From the NCBI GenBank assembly GCA_029204225.1, contig CM055111.1:12173697-12237696 (forward strand): 64,000 nt of DNA, in the 5' to 3' direction. A model generated the notes under the pieces. It saw only the letters and a program-made list of their open reading frames with translations, made no database searches and was not told where the DNA came from. Position 1 is the first letter of the stretch. Every line of letters begins with the position of its first letter. The position numbers were made by a program, and so were the translations under genes. Source of the DNA: Diphasiastrum complanatum (taxonomy: Eukaryota; Streptophyta; Lycopodiopsida; Lycopodiales; Lycopodiaceae). Positions 50,991 to 63,600 of this stretch are shown piece after piece.

Positions 50991-51074
<84 letters not shown>
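50991..51074. repeat. (GA)n microsatellite upstream of the SNF7 start codon
   Basis: About 84 bp of GA on the plus strand, which is CT on the SNF7 sense strand, from 77 to 160 bp before the ATG. Its position fits a promoter-proximal or 5' leader CT tract, which is common in plants. Confidence 0.95.
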
Positions 51075-51077
<3 letters not shown>

Positions 51078-51355
51078 AACGAGGAACAAAGAAAAAGGTT
51101 ATCTGGTAAGTAGTGAGCTAGTTAAGGACTTCCTTTCTTCGAGCTCAGGGGTTCGACTCTCCAATGCGCCACACATACAAGGACCATACGTTAACAAAGC
51201 AAACACGAAATAGTGGCAAGCCACAAAGGCCGCCTTAGCATGAAATTTGCGTGTTTTTGAGTTTAAATTTTTTTTAATGCAATCGTTACGTTTTTTTATT
51301 GAGCAACTAACACCACGAGTACGAAGGTTCTAAGATGTTGGAGCTGCGTATTTTG

Positions 51356-51494
51356 CACCACCACTGCCATGGCAATGGTGGTGCAGTGCCCATCTAGTGG
51401 AGATGGGCAATGATAGCATTCTTTTTTTTAAACAATGCATCATTGCCCAACCTTAGATCTGTGGGCCACCACCATTGCTGTGGCAGTGGTGGTA
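51356..51494. repeat. foldback / MITE-like inverted repeat
   Basis: Arms 51356-51383 and 51466-51494 share CACCACCACTGCC...GGCAATGGTGG. Each arm is also nearly palindromic by itself. An inner pair (TGCCCATC / GATGGGCA and AATGATAGCATT / AATGCATCATT) extends the structure. No clear target duplication found. Confidence 0.65.
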
Positions 51495-52549
51495 TGGCAT
51501 ACACTCTCCCTAAGATATCACTTCATATATTAAGAACCTTGTTTTTTTATAAAAAAAAAAATTATCACCCATAGTCGAGGACCTAGGGTGGAAGGTAACT
51601 TTGTTATAGTGCATGCCAGTAGTATATTGGAAAATGATTAGTCTACTTATGTAGTCAAGGACCTGGGATGTTTTTAGGTAGGACTAACTACTCTCTTCGC
51701 ATTGGTTGAGCCCACTTTAACATTGGCCCTTTTGGTGTGAAGGTACCCTTGTTAGGTGTATGTATATAATGCATTGGAGAATGATCATTACCATAACACT
51801 AAGTTACTCCATGAAAACATCTTGGGCTGTAAGCATTTGTCCAAATATGATCTACTTGGCTTTCGTACAATGTTGAGGTTATGTTGATTCATGAATATTA
51901 TTAGATTACTTGTTGTTTGAAGAGAGTGTATCCATGTTGAAATGGTGTGTCTGTCTGCGACATTTTCAGAATACAAATTAAGGTGTCCAAGAAGTTGTCT
52001 ATGTTGGAGTTTGGTTTTCAATTTATTGCAAGTATGGTCATGCAATGAGCTTTGTTTCTATTGAAAGATGCTCTAATAACTTTTGCATTTTCAATATTGT
52101 GTATGTTGTATTCATTTTATTGTTTGGCTATCATTCCTCAAAAAAAAAATGGTAATTTTGAATTGCATTAAATTTTTTATTGAAGTTGGTTGTGTAGTTG
52201 TGGTTTCGAGTTTCTTGTAAGCAAAGTGTGTTTGAACTCATGAGGCTAAAATCCGTGAAAATATCAAACTCATAATTTTGTATTGTGTTTAAAGATTGAA
52301 TAAGAAGAAGGTTTTTGTAAGTGTTCATATTACAAATTTGGGGTTGCCATTTTGTTTGTAGTTGTTTGTAAACATTCCATTTCGTGTATGTGTCAATTTT
52401 GAAATGCTGATTTTGGAGCGGTGATGTGACTTATAAGCTTTCAATATCACATATTCTAGGTAGGGCTATGTATGTTAAGCCATGTTTAAGACATCCTTTT
52501 GTATTAAAAAATAAGTTGTCAATAGTTAAGCCATGTGTCGATCGATCCA
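51495..52549. other. stretch without recognisable genes
   Basis: AT-rich sequence with short frames only. No domain, repeat structure or RNA gene seen. Confidence 0.45.
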
Positions 52550-52990
52550 TGGTGGGTGCGATTTCAACTTATCTGGGGTAGCACTACGAATTCATAATAT
52601 TCGAATCTTGTCCAAAAACCAATTTTCAACACATCACTTTGAATTCTAATCTGTTTGTATTCAGTTCTAAGATCCATTTCAGTGAAGAATTTAGTTCCAC
52701 CAAAATGATCAACCAAACCATCAATTCTAGGCAACGATGTTTTTAATAGTCACCTTATTTAACTTTTTATTATTCACACACATCTAGAAGCCTCCATCTT
52801 TTTTGCTTTCAGAAGAACAAGAGCACCCCATGGTTATTTGTTGAGTCTTTAATATCTCATCTGAAGATAATTTTCAATCTGATTAGTAATCTCTACCTCT
52901 TCTTTCTAAAAAAAAATCGATACAATTGTGTAGATAGGATGACTACCTAGAGTTAGCTCAATTATGTGATCTATTGACCTAGAAGGTGGT
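52550..52990 (-). pseudogene. Ty3/gypsy reverse transcriptase remnant
   Basis: Minus strand reads, across several frameshifts and stops, DHIIELTLGSHPIYTIV, KEEVEITNQIENYLQMR, PWGALVLLKAKKDGGF, MCVNNKKLNKVTIKN, FFTEMDLRTEY and FEYYEFVVLP. These match in order the gypsy blocks DHxIEL..G, KEE, PWGxPVLFVKKKDGG, R.CVDYRKLN, K.DLR.GYHQI and YEF.V.PFGL. Catalytic YxDD is beyond the preserved part. Confidence 0.8.
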
Positions 52991-55442
52991 AAGCATCTTG
53001 AAAAAACATCTTGAAATTTATTTATGATCTTATCATTTCCTTATCTAAATCCATGATCATAACTTCAAATTCTATAATAGCCAATTCACTTTGTCTACAT
53101 GGGAGATCAATACTTCTATCTAAATGCCAAGATTGATGGTGATCACTCCATGCTGAAATAACTCCACGTTGTAATTCTCATGCATGTAGAAGGCACTTTT
53201 GTTTTGTTAGAGTTATGATTTGGATTACTCTAGACTAAGAATCAATCTTGAAACTCTACGATGAGATTGAATGGCTTTCAAGAGGATGTCAATCGATCCT
53301 TGCTATAATTTACTATCTATCACCATATTATCTACAGAATAACTCCACAATAACTCATTGAAGCTTCCTGTCTTGTAGGGTGTTATTTATCCAGCTAGTT
53401 GGGCTTTCTTCAGATATTTGGTTGATGGGAATACTAGGTGTGGCTCCAACATAGAAGGTTTAAACAATTTTTACGAGATTTTCAAAAGATCCTTGATAGA
53501 GTACACAGAAAAAACTTTTTCAAAGGCTTTGCCAAAATCCACACTATAAAAGGGTACTCTTGTTGCTCCAAAATTCAAACTATAAAAGGGTACTCTTGTT
53601 GCTCCACAAATAGTGTATCTACCTTTGCTGGGAGATGGGTGGTGGAAAGTAATCTCCTCGGTGCGTGCACTGCGCGGATCACAATGGATCACACAAACGA
53701 ACATAAAGAAAAATTTGTTTGTGCTTTGCGGAAGCGAGAAGAGCAAGACAAAACAGTCAGAGAGTCACACATAAAACGAAATAGCAGAAGCATCCAACGT
53801 TGACAAAGATCTGAACGCAATAATAAGACAGTAGTTGATTCAGATTAATGTATGAAAATACAAGTCAGGTAGATGCTATGAGCACAAGACAATTGCGAGC
53901 AAAACCGTGTGCTCAAGAAGCTAACTCCGCTCTGTAAAATCTATAAGCTTATTTCTGACAATCAATTTGAAAACAAGAAACGATGTGTGAAAAGCATCTA
54001 CAGTATATGTCTCTGATAATTCTCTCATGTATATATATGTGTTGTTACAATGATCATCATCCATATACAATTTTCATTAGTGTAGATGTATGTACAAAAA
54101 GAGAATAGAGTTGTTGTGCCATCTTGGGTAGATCGTGGCGGTTACTGTCATTGTCCAAGTGGTTGCATAGTACATGAAGTGGGCGTGAGAAGCCTTTAAC
54201 TATTCGGAGTCAAGCATGTTGCTGCTGATAGTCGATGAGGTTGATGAAGTTGATTAATCTTGATGGCCCGATAGTCGGTTAAGTCTACAGGTTAGACTTC
54301 CTTGACAAGTCGGTTACCACTCTGATACATGTTTTTGATAATAGAGCATTTTTGTAGACTGTGCGACAATGCATGTAAAACTACAGCAATGTGAATGGAA
54401 CTAGATTAACATGGGATTTAGGAGAGCAGAGGAATAAATCCAACAACCTTTACTAAAACTTTGGTAAGTGTACATTCTTTACAAAACCAAATAGTAAGTG
54501 AGATCCACAATAAAGTTCAAAGAATAGCTTCAACTGTTGGTGTTACTGGAACCCAAGTGAAACCCTTGCAAAGAGGGCACCAAGACACCAAGCTATCAAG
54601 GATGACAATATTGCAAGACAAAAGAATAGAATCTTGACAATTTAGAAGTATGAGGTGGCATGTTCTAGTTAGATCATATTATGTATGAAGCTCTTCATAA
54701 ACGTCATTTTGCAAGTGGAGTTTAAGTTGGGAATTGGGAAGTGGTTTGTTGCTATTGCCTTAATGATCTTCTAAAGAAGTTAATTTTCCAAGAAAATATT
54801 GGAGTAGAAACTTGTTGGAAGTAGATTTGTAGTTGATGATGTAAGGTGGCCATTGTAAGGCTAGCTTAGGAAAAAGTTGTCATAGCTGGAAGGGAGAGGG
54901 GTAGGTCTATGTTGAATATGGAGACCAAAACATTTCTCTGGAGGGTGTTTCTTTTAGCATTGAATAGTATCATACACAAAGGCTATATCATTCTATCAAT
55001 AGTCTTGAAGGTCTTTCAGTCTCATCATTTTGTTTTCTAGAATTTACCAAGACTTCCTACATTGCATCCTACCACCAATAAAGCCAATAAAGTTGCTTTG
55101 CATGTCCCTACTATTTTCTCACTAAGCTTCGCAAGATGGAAATGTATAGTTACTAGCTCAATTTGGTAACATCAAACATGTTCAGGTCATCGGATTTTGA
55201 TTTTTCTTCTAGCTTCAATTGTTGAATTACCATCAAGTCTTCATGCTTGAGTCTAGTAGAAATGTATGCATGACAAGAATGTCCCATTATTATGAAGTGA
55301 GAAACTAATTGTATCCAAAGAAATGTTCTATAGACCCATTAAAATCGCTATACTCAAGCAAGTGTTCATCATAGAAATGTTAGTGATCTCCATATGATCC
55401 AGCAAAAAGAAATATAATCATGTCAGTTCCTCTCACTAACAT
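52991..55442. other. unassigned sequence between gypsy remnant and the 2.1-kb repeat
   Basis: No recognisable coding domain. It includes a 36-bp tandem pair at 53.5 kb and, near 54315-54332, a minus-strand TGTATCAGAGTGGTAACC that resembles a retroelement primer site without a visible LTR pair. Confidence 0.4.
53534..53605. repeat. 36-bp unit, two tandem copies, each with TATAAAAGG
   Basis: Units 53534-53569 and 53570-53605 differ at two or three bases. Each contains ACTATAAAAGGGTACTC, so a TATA-like box is duplicated at 53545 and 53581. Confidence 0.9.
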
Positions 55443-57271
55443 GAGAGAGAGAGAGAGTAACAAGATTTCACATAGTCCTTCTTGACAAGTCAAGACCAAA
55501 CCTTTTGAACCCTTCAATTTATAGCATAACAGGTAAAAATACAGCTGTTTAACAATACAGAGTACCATAAAGCAAAGCAAGTTTTAAGACACCCAGCTAT
55601 TACCTGCCACCATCCCACACAACAAAACCGCACAAGTTAGTCGCGTGAGGAAGACAGGTGTCATAGTTAAGCATCAGATGTTATTCATGTTCAAACAAGA
55701 TTCACTACTTTATCAGCTAGCTTCCATTAAAAACAAGTACGTCCAATCTTTCCAATCATTCATTTCATAGCTTAGCAATACGTTCTGCCCTTTTAACGAA
55801 GCCGTATCAAGGCAGACGCCGTACTGATCAGTAAAGGGGCAAAAAGAATGTATTAATTTCACATATACATTCTTCACGTAAGCAGCTATCTTTCATTACA
55901 CAGATGGACAGAGACTGGGCGATGGTCACAGCGCTAGGTACTAGAGCACCACCGTGCTATACTAGCCCCCACCGTATCAGTTTATCGGGAGTCCAAGCGT
56001 CGAACAACTTGGGCAAATCCATGCCATTCAAGTGTACCATGGTCAAGCTCTATATAATTACTTGACTTTACTTATATTAACTGGACACTGGATGTAAAAA
56101 AAAAAAAATTTAACTCATGTCTATGTTATCTACTGCGCATGCAGGATCAGCGTATACTTTTTTATTACTTAAAAAAAACCTTACGCGCAAGGTTTGTAAA
56201 TCATCATAAATACGTAAGTAAAATCATGGTACCAAGTTAGGTCACCCACCATATTGGTGATATCCTGTAAAGCGTCATACTTGAATGAGAGTTGAAGTCA
56301 TCTCTTGTGAACTATCCATCTTCAGCTGCTTCAATGAATCACCCACGTGCTAAGGCATTCACACCGAAAGTATTGATTTAAGTATAGAATATTCTTGAAG
56401 CCTAACAAAATCATTATCAATAGCTAGCTACGTAGATTCATCGTATAGCTTTTCATTCTTTCAAGAGCATTTCATACCATATACAAATTATTAGTAATGG
56501 CAATCATTATTACTCACGAGCATACTAGCACATCCCACCACCTTTTTTACTACTTCATTATCCGTAATCATATCCATCATAATACTAGTTTATCATAGAC
56601 AAATCCCATCATCCTCTTTATCAAACCTACAGAGCAATAGTATGTAGCAATACTACGTAGAGATTATAGCCAATCGAGTATAGTAAGAGCATTTTTATCA
56701 ACCATATTCATGCAATAGTTTCTGGTAATTCTAGAAACCAACTGGAAAGATAGCAGTCCATCGCATTTTTGAATGCATTACATATTGAAAAATGCAAGCA
56801 ACATTGCTCATACAACGAGCAGCAGGTAGATTGTTGTAGTTTAAGCGTTAATACACAAAAAACCAGCACTGGCCAGCGGCCAGATCCGCTTCATAGAGGT
56901 CGCTGACCAGCGATCAACCACTTTTCAACAACGTTGATAAATATACTCAACAACTGGTTTGTTGTCCAACGCTTTTCATAAGCCACAAAGGTTGAAAAAA
57001 TACCTTAAAAGTTGCCCATGTTTGCCCATTGGGACAGCGATTGCTTGTAGTATTATCCAATTCCAATATGCTAGTTGAACCTTGCTATTACAGAACGGTA
57101 ATCACAACATCTTGTGAGCATTCATCTTTAGTATGCATGCTTTCTTATCAGCGAGCTACCATTCAAAACGCTCTCACCTTTGTTTGCAATACGATTGTTC
57201 TTCCAATAGCATCCACGAACGTTCTCTTCAATCACAATCACCGTGGGGTAGAGCACCAGGAAAGCAAGAAT

Positions 57272-57315
<44 letters not shown>

Positions 57316-57528
57316 AAGACAGCATGAGGAAAAGTAAATAGGGTTGTGTGAATTCCCTCTTTATAGAACCAGAGCACACTTAGGTTTACTAAGTGCAAAA
57401 CGCTACTCACCGTTAGATTGACTGTCCATAATGCATTTTTTTGCCACCGCTAGCAAATAAGATTAGTATGCGACGTTTACATTCCGCAGAGATTTGTGAA
57501 GCGAATAAAGTGATATATATACGTAACA
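55443..57528 (+). repeat. 2.1-kb direct repeat R, left copy
   Basis: Matches 60231-62367 along its whole length in the same orientation, with scattered substitutions. It starts in a short GA tract followed by GTAACAAGATTTCACATAG and ends ...TACGTAACA. Compared with the right copy it has about 47 bp extra near 57.0 kb and lacks about 95 bp near 57.43 kb. It contains a GA tract at 57272-57314. No protein domain recognised. Confidence 0.9.
57272..57314. repeat. (GA)n microsatellite in repeat R, left copy
   Basis: About 43 bp with one AT interruption; the counterpart in the right copy is longer. Confidence 0.95.
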
Positions 57529-57736
57529 GAGCCCATAAGGTTCGATTTCCATTGGTAGGCAAGTTTTTTGTTTTACAAGACTTGAATGCATACTCTATCA
57601 TTTTCCGTATTATTAATTTTAGCCCATCAAGACCATTAAGCGAAATATTTTCATAGCATTTCGCAATGTTAGTAGACCACATCGAAGTGATTTTGTTAGA
57701 CACATTAAGATAAAATTCAGTAGATGAATCGCACTG

Positions 57737-58455
57737 TCAGAATAGGTTGGTATCCACATTTAGGATACTCCAGTATGAAGTTGCCTTAAGGCCTGCTCTC
57801 TCCATAAGGAGCGGAGTCAGCATACCAAGAGCTCCGGAAATAAATGTGGCCACTTCAGAAAAATAACAGTCATGTGCGTTTGTAATCGATCTGAACGTAT
57901 TTTTATGTGCCTTGAAAGCACAAAAAGTAAGAAAGGTAATTCTTCTAAAATCAGGTATTTTAGTAGTAAAAGTATCTCGGATCTCGATCATAGTCATGTC
58001 TAGTGTATTATCATTTTCGTTTGGAAACGGGACAAAATCTGGACTCGACAATCTCACTAAAGCCAAATTTCTTACAAAATAGATGCACATAAAACATGGG
58101 TCATGTTGAGCCTTATCCACACCATTCACATATAGATTGGTGGTAATCCAATTACACTCATCAATAACATTTGTAAGTTTTTTATACATAATACTTTTTC
58201 CATGTAGCCACTTAGTATTTTTCAAAAAGTTTGTTATAGCAACTTTGCAAATCAGAGCATGTTCCGTAACAATCTCATGATCAATATTTTGATAAATAGG
58301 TTAAAAAACTTGCCAATTCAAACCATCCACGATAAAGTTCTAAAGCTACCTCATTTATATTAGACTGACGCAATGGGATGTGATTAAGTCTTTTGTTCAA
58401 TTCATTCTTTAAAACTTTGCTTCTAATAATTCCAGTATTCATCGTGACAACATGC
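57737..58455 (-). pseudogene. unidentified frameshifted coding sequence (block 2)
   Basis: A minus-strand ATG at about 58444 opens MNTGIIRSKVLKNELNKRLN and reads to ...GWFELASFLTYL. After a one- or two-base shift near 58300 the frame continues IDHEIVTEHALICKVAI through KWLHGKSIMYKKLTN, a region with FCAFKAHKNTF and a hydrophobic FISGALGMLTPLLMERAG, to a stop at 57737. Joined, it would be about 230-240 residues. Composition and continuity across the shift argue that it was once a real protein. I cannot assign a family. A decayed viral or transposon structural protein is one possibility. Confidence 0.4.
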
Positions 58456-58811
58456 TAAAAAATTTCCGAAATGAACTCTTTAAAACATTTATTGTAAGCG
58501 CAAGTACAAGGTGGAATGTTGTCAACATCAAAATCACAGAAAATTTAAAAGGGTTTATACCATTCATGCTTCAAATATGGAAAGTAAGACCAACCAGACA
58601 CGATAAGCTCAAAAGTCTCATCAATATGACCAAAAATCTGAAGTAAGGTTTCAGCATATAATTGTTTAACATCAATCCTCTCAAAGCATCTGTTGTAATA
58701 ATATAAATACAAAAAAAAACTTCCCTCTGTCTCTTTTAACCACAAGTCGTCGTCTACCAGTATTGCTGACCTCCAATATCCTTGTTTCTTCTAAGTCCTC
58801 CTGCACATGGA

Positions 58812-60150
58812 TCAATCACGGTAAAAGTTCAGCTTTCTGATAGGAAGATCATCCTTTCCACCACTGCTTTGCCCCTCTTTGCCTTTGTTTTGAAAATACT
58901 TTATTTTCATGTTATTGCCAATGCCTGATATGACTGAGCTTGGATTGTTCAGATTGAAGGAACCCGTTTTTTTGCTAGTATTCTGGAAGTATTTGTCTGG
59001 CAAGGTAGAGAAGCTAGGTTTTTTCAAAAGACGTTCAATTTCTCGAACGTTTTCAACATCGCCAAGGTGTGCAAGGAGTTTATCAGTAGGGTTTATGGAA
59101 AGTTCAATGGCAGCATCAATCATGTATTGTCGGATATACAGAAAGACAATGTGGGACTTGACAACCTCTCTAGCAGGTTTATGCAACCAAAGGAAGAAGG
59201 CATTAAGCTGATTTTGCAAAGACGCACCAGGAAAGAAAATGAAAAGATGATTCATTATATACCAGATAGAGTGATCAAACCATATGATGGAAGAATTGTT
59301 TTTGCAGTTATCACCGCATCTGCACTTAAAGAAGGGTCTTTTCCAGTTTCAGATTCTAGCTTGATGAAGGTTCATTCTCTTAAAGTCGGTGTCAAAATAA
59401 CCTCTAGTTCTAGCCCAGGTTTGCTCAGAAGGACATCTTGAAGGTTCAAATCTACTCATCTTGATAACAGTATCAAAGGCAATAGGAGTATCAAAAGAAG
59501 GATTCTTGTGCAAAGCAACAAGCTTGCATGCTTGGACTTCTTCATCAGTGAGATGAGCAAGAGCGATCCAGAGCTCAATAGAGATAGAAGGAAGGCTCCA
59601 AAGTTTGTAAGCAGTTTTTGCAGATTTAAACTCAATGACACGACTAGGTACCAATGATACTTGGCAGCTATTGGCTTGACAAAATTCAAAGGCAGATTGA
59701 TTTCCCACATCACATATTTCTTGCGAGAAAGACTCTAACTGAGAAGCACTGTCTTCATCAAGGTCTTCGGTAAAAATCAACGGGTGAGGTGAAGTAGAAG
59801 CAGTAGAAGGGACGGGAGTATCAATAGAAGAGTCACCATTTTCTTTTTCCAGACAAGCAAATACTTTCGGAACATGCGTATTACAGAATTTTTTCTCAAC
59901 AGCAATTCGTTCAGCATAGTTTGAAAGTTCCAAATAAATTTTTTCAACCATGCCAAGGGATTCCTTCTTTTTAATAAAATTCGTATAAATTTTGATCCAA
60001 TCCATGATGCACATCAAATCAATAAGGCAAAGAATTTTATCATCCGGGCCAGTAGCATTACAAGTAGTCATATCACAAAAAGTAATCAAATTTCCAAGAG
60101 TGACCGCATCATGAAACCATCCTATGGACTACATTATACAACACACCTTG
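58812..60150 (-). pseudogene. unidentified frameshifted coding sequence (block 1)
   Basis: The minus strand reads GWFHDAVTLGNLITF, then 60089-59349 with a helical N-terminal part, a Ser/Thr/Pro/Asp-rich middle (about residues 85-110) and SLPSISIELWIALAHLTDEE. After two frame changes (a short ADAVITAKTILPSYGL segment near 59.3 kb, then 59255-58812) it continues with SLQNQLNAFFLWLHKPAREV, DAAIELSINPTDKLLAHLGD and a polar tail with KGKEGQSSGGKDD. Total about 430 residues. All-helical core plus a polar basic tail would suit a nucleic-acid-coating or capsid-like protein, but that is inference. No family recognised. Confidence 0.4.
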
Positions 60151-60230
60151 TTAGCCATAAAATACAAGTAAAGGTAAAGGTTTGGTGCTATCCCGACCAA
60201 AGGGTAGCCGGGGTGGCATCAGAGATGCTA

Positions 60231-62006
60231 GAGAGAGAGTAACAAGATTTCACATAGTCCATCTTGACAAGTCAAGACCAAACCCTTTGAACCCTTCAAT
60301 TTATAGCATAACAGGTAAAAATACAGTTGTTTAACAATACAGAGTACCATAAAGCGAAGCAAGTTTTAAGACACCCAGCTATTACCTGCCACCATCCCAC
60401 ACAACAAAATTGCACAAGTTAGTCGCGTGAGGAAGACATGTGTCATAGCTGAGCATCAGATGTTATTCATGTCCAAAACAAGTTTCACTACTTTATTAGC
60501 TAGCTTCCATTAAAAACAAGTACGTCCAATCTTTCCAATCATTCATTTCATAGCTTAGCAATACGTTCTGCCCTTTTAACGAAGCCGTATCAGGGCAGAC
60601 GCCATACTGATCAATAAAGGAGCAAAAAGAACGTATTAATTTCACATATACATTCTTCATGTAAGCAGCTATCTTTCATTACACAGATGGACAGAGACTG
60701 GGCGATGGTCACAGCGCTAGGTACTAGAGCACCACCGTGCTATACTAGCCCCCACCGTATCAGTTTATTGGGAGTCCAAGCGCCAAACAACTTGGGCAAA
60801 TCCATGCCATTCAAGTGTATCATGGTCGAGCTCTATATAATTACTTGACTTTACTTATATTAACTGGACATTGGATGCAAAGAAAAAAAAAATTTAACTC
60901 ATGTCTATGTTATCTACTGCGCATGCAGGATCAGCTTATACTTTTTTATTACTTAAAAAAAACCTTACGCGCAAGGTTTCTAAATCATCATAAATACGTA
61001 AGTAAAATCATGGTACCAAGTTAGGTCACCCACTGTATTGGTGATATTCTGTAAAGCGTCATATCTGAATGAGAGTTGAAGTCATCTCTTGTGAACTATC
61101 CATCTTTAACTGCTTAAACGAATCACCCACGTGCTAAGGCATTCACACCGAAAGTATTGATTTAAGTATAGAGTATTCTCGAAGCCTGACAGAATCATTA
61201 TCAATAGCTAGCTACATAGATTAATCGTATACGTTTTTATTTTTTCGAGAGCATTTCCCACCATATACAAATTATTAGTAATGGCAATCATTATTACTCA
61301 CGAGCATACTAGCACATCCCACCACATTTTTTACTACTTCATTATCCGTAATCATAGCCATCATAATACTAGTTTATCAGAGACAGATCCCATCATCCTC
61401 TTTATCAAACCTATAGAGCAATAGTATGTAGCAATACTACGTACAGATTATAGCCAATCAAGTCTAGTAAGAGCATTCTTATCAACCATATTCATGCAAT
61501 AGTTTCTGGTAATTCCAGAAACCAACTGAAAAGATAGCGGTCCATCGCATTTTTGAATGCATTACATATTGAAAAATGCAAGCAACATTGCTCATACAAT
61601 GAGCAGCAGGTAGATCGTTGTAGTTTAAGCGTTAATACAAAAAAAATCAGCGCTGGCCAGCGGCCAGCTCCGCTTCATAGAGGTCGCTGACCAGCGATCA
61701 ACCACTTTTCAACAACGTTGATAAATATACTCAACAACTAGTTTGCTGTCCAGCGCTTTTCATCACTGGGACAACGATTGCTTGTAGTATTATCCAATCC
61801 CAAAATGCCAGTCGAACCTTGCTATTACACAACGGTAATCACAACATCTTGTGAGCATTCATCTTTAGTATGCATGCTTCCTTATCAACAGGCTACCATT
61901 CAAAACGCTCTCACCTTTGTTTGCAATACGATTGTTCTTCCAATAGCATCCACAAACATTCTCTTCAATCACAATCACGTACGGTAGAGCACCAGGAAAG
62001 CAAGAA

Positions 62007-62065
<59 letters not shown>

Positions 62066-62367
62066 ACATGAGGGAAAGTGAATAGGGTTGTGTGAATTCC
62101 CTCTTTATAGAACCAGAGGACACTTAGGTCTACTAAGTGCAAAACGCTGCTCACCGTTAGATTGCCTGTCCATAATGTGCATAGATCCTGGCCATTGAAA
62201 GATTCACCACTTTCCCACCATGTTTTTTAAAAAAACTTTTTCTGTTAAGTGGGGTCTTTTATCATAGTAAGGCATTTTTTTGCCACCGCTAGCAAATACG
62301 GTTAGTATGCAACGTTTACATTCCACAAAGATTTGCGAAGCGAATAAAGTGATATATGTACGTAACC
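60231..62367 (+). repeat. 2.1-kb direct repeat R, right copy
   Basis: Second copy of 55443-57528. It starts in GAGAGAGAGTAACAAG and ends ...TACGTAACCA. It carries about 95 bp (62177-62271) not present in the left copy and has a longer GA tract at 62011-62063. A long GA microsatellite abuts its right end. Confidence 0.9.
62011..62063. repeat. (GA)n microsatellite in repeat R, right copy
   Basis: About 53 bp of uninterrupted GA. Confidence 0.95.

Positions 62368-63600
<1,233 letters not shown>

Noticed and set aside
51098-51166. tRNA-like stretch ending GGGGTTCGACTCTCCAATGCGCC-type sequence
   Set aside because: It has a TPsiC-arm-like box and a possible anticodon arm, but no 5' strand (GGCGCATTGG) to close the acceptor stem. 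At most a tRNA-derived relic.
54310-54335. Minus-strand primer-site-like TGTATCAGAGTGG
   Set aside because: No LTR pair, polypurine tract or target duplication could be found around it.
57525-57555. B-box-like GGTTCGATTTCC near the end of repeat R
   Set aside because: One extra base in the box and no A box or acceptor stem around it.
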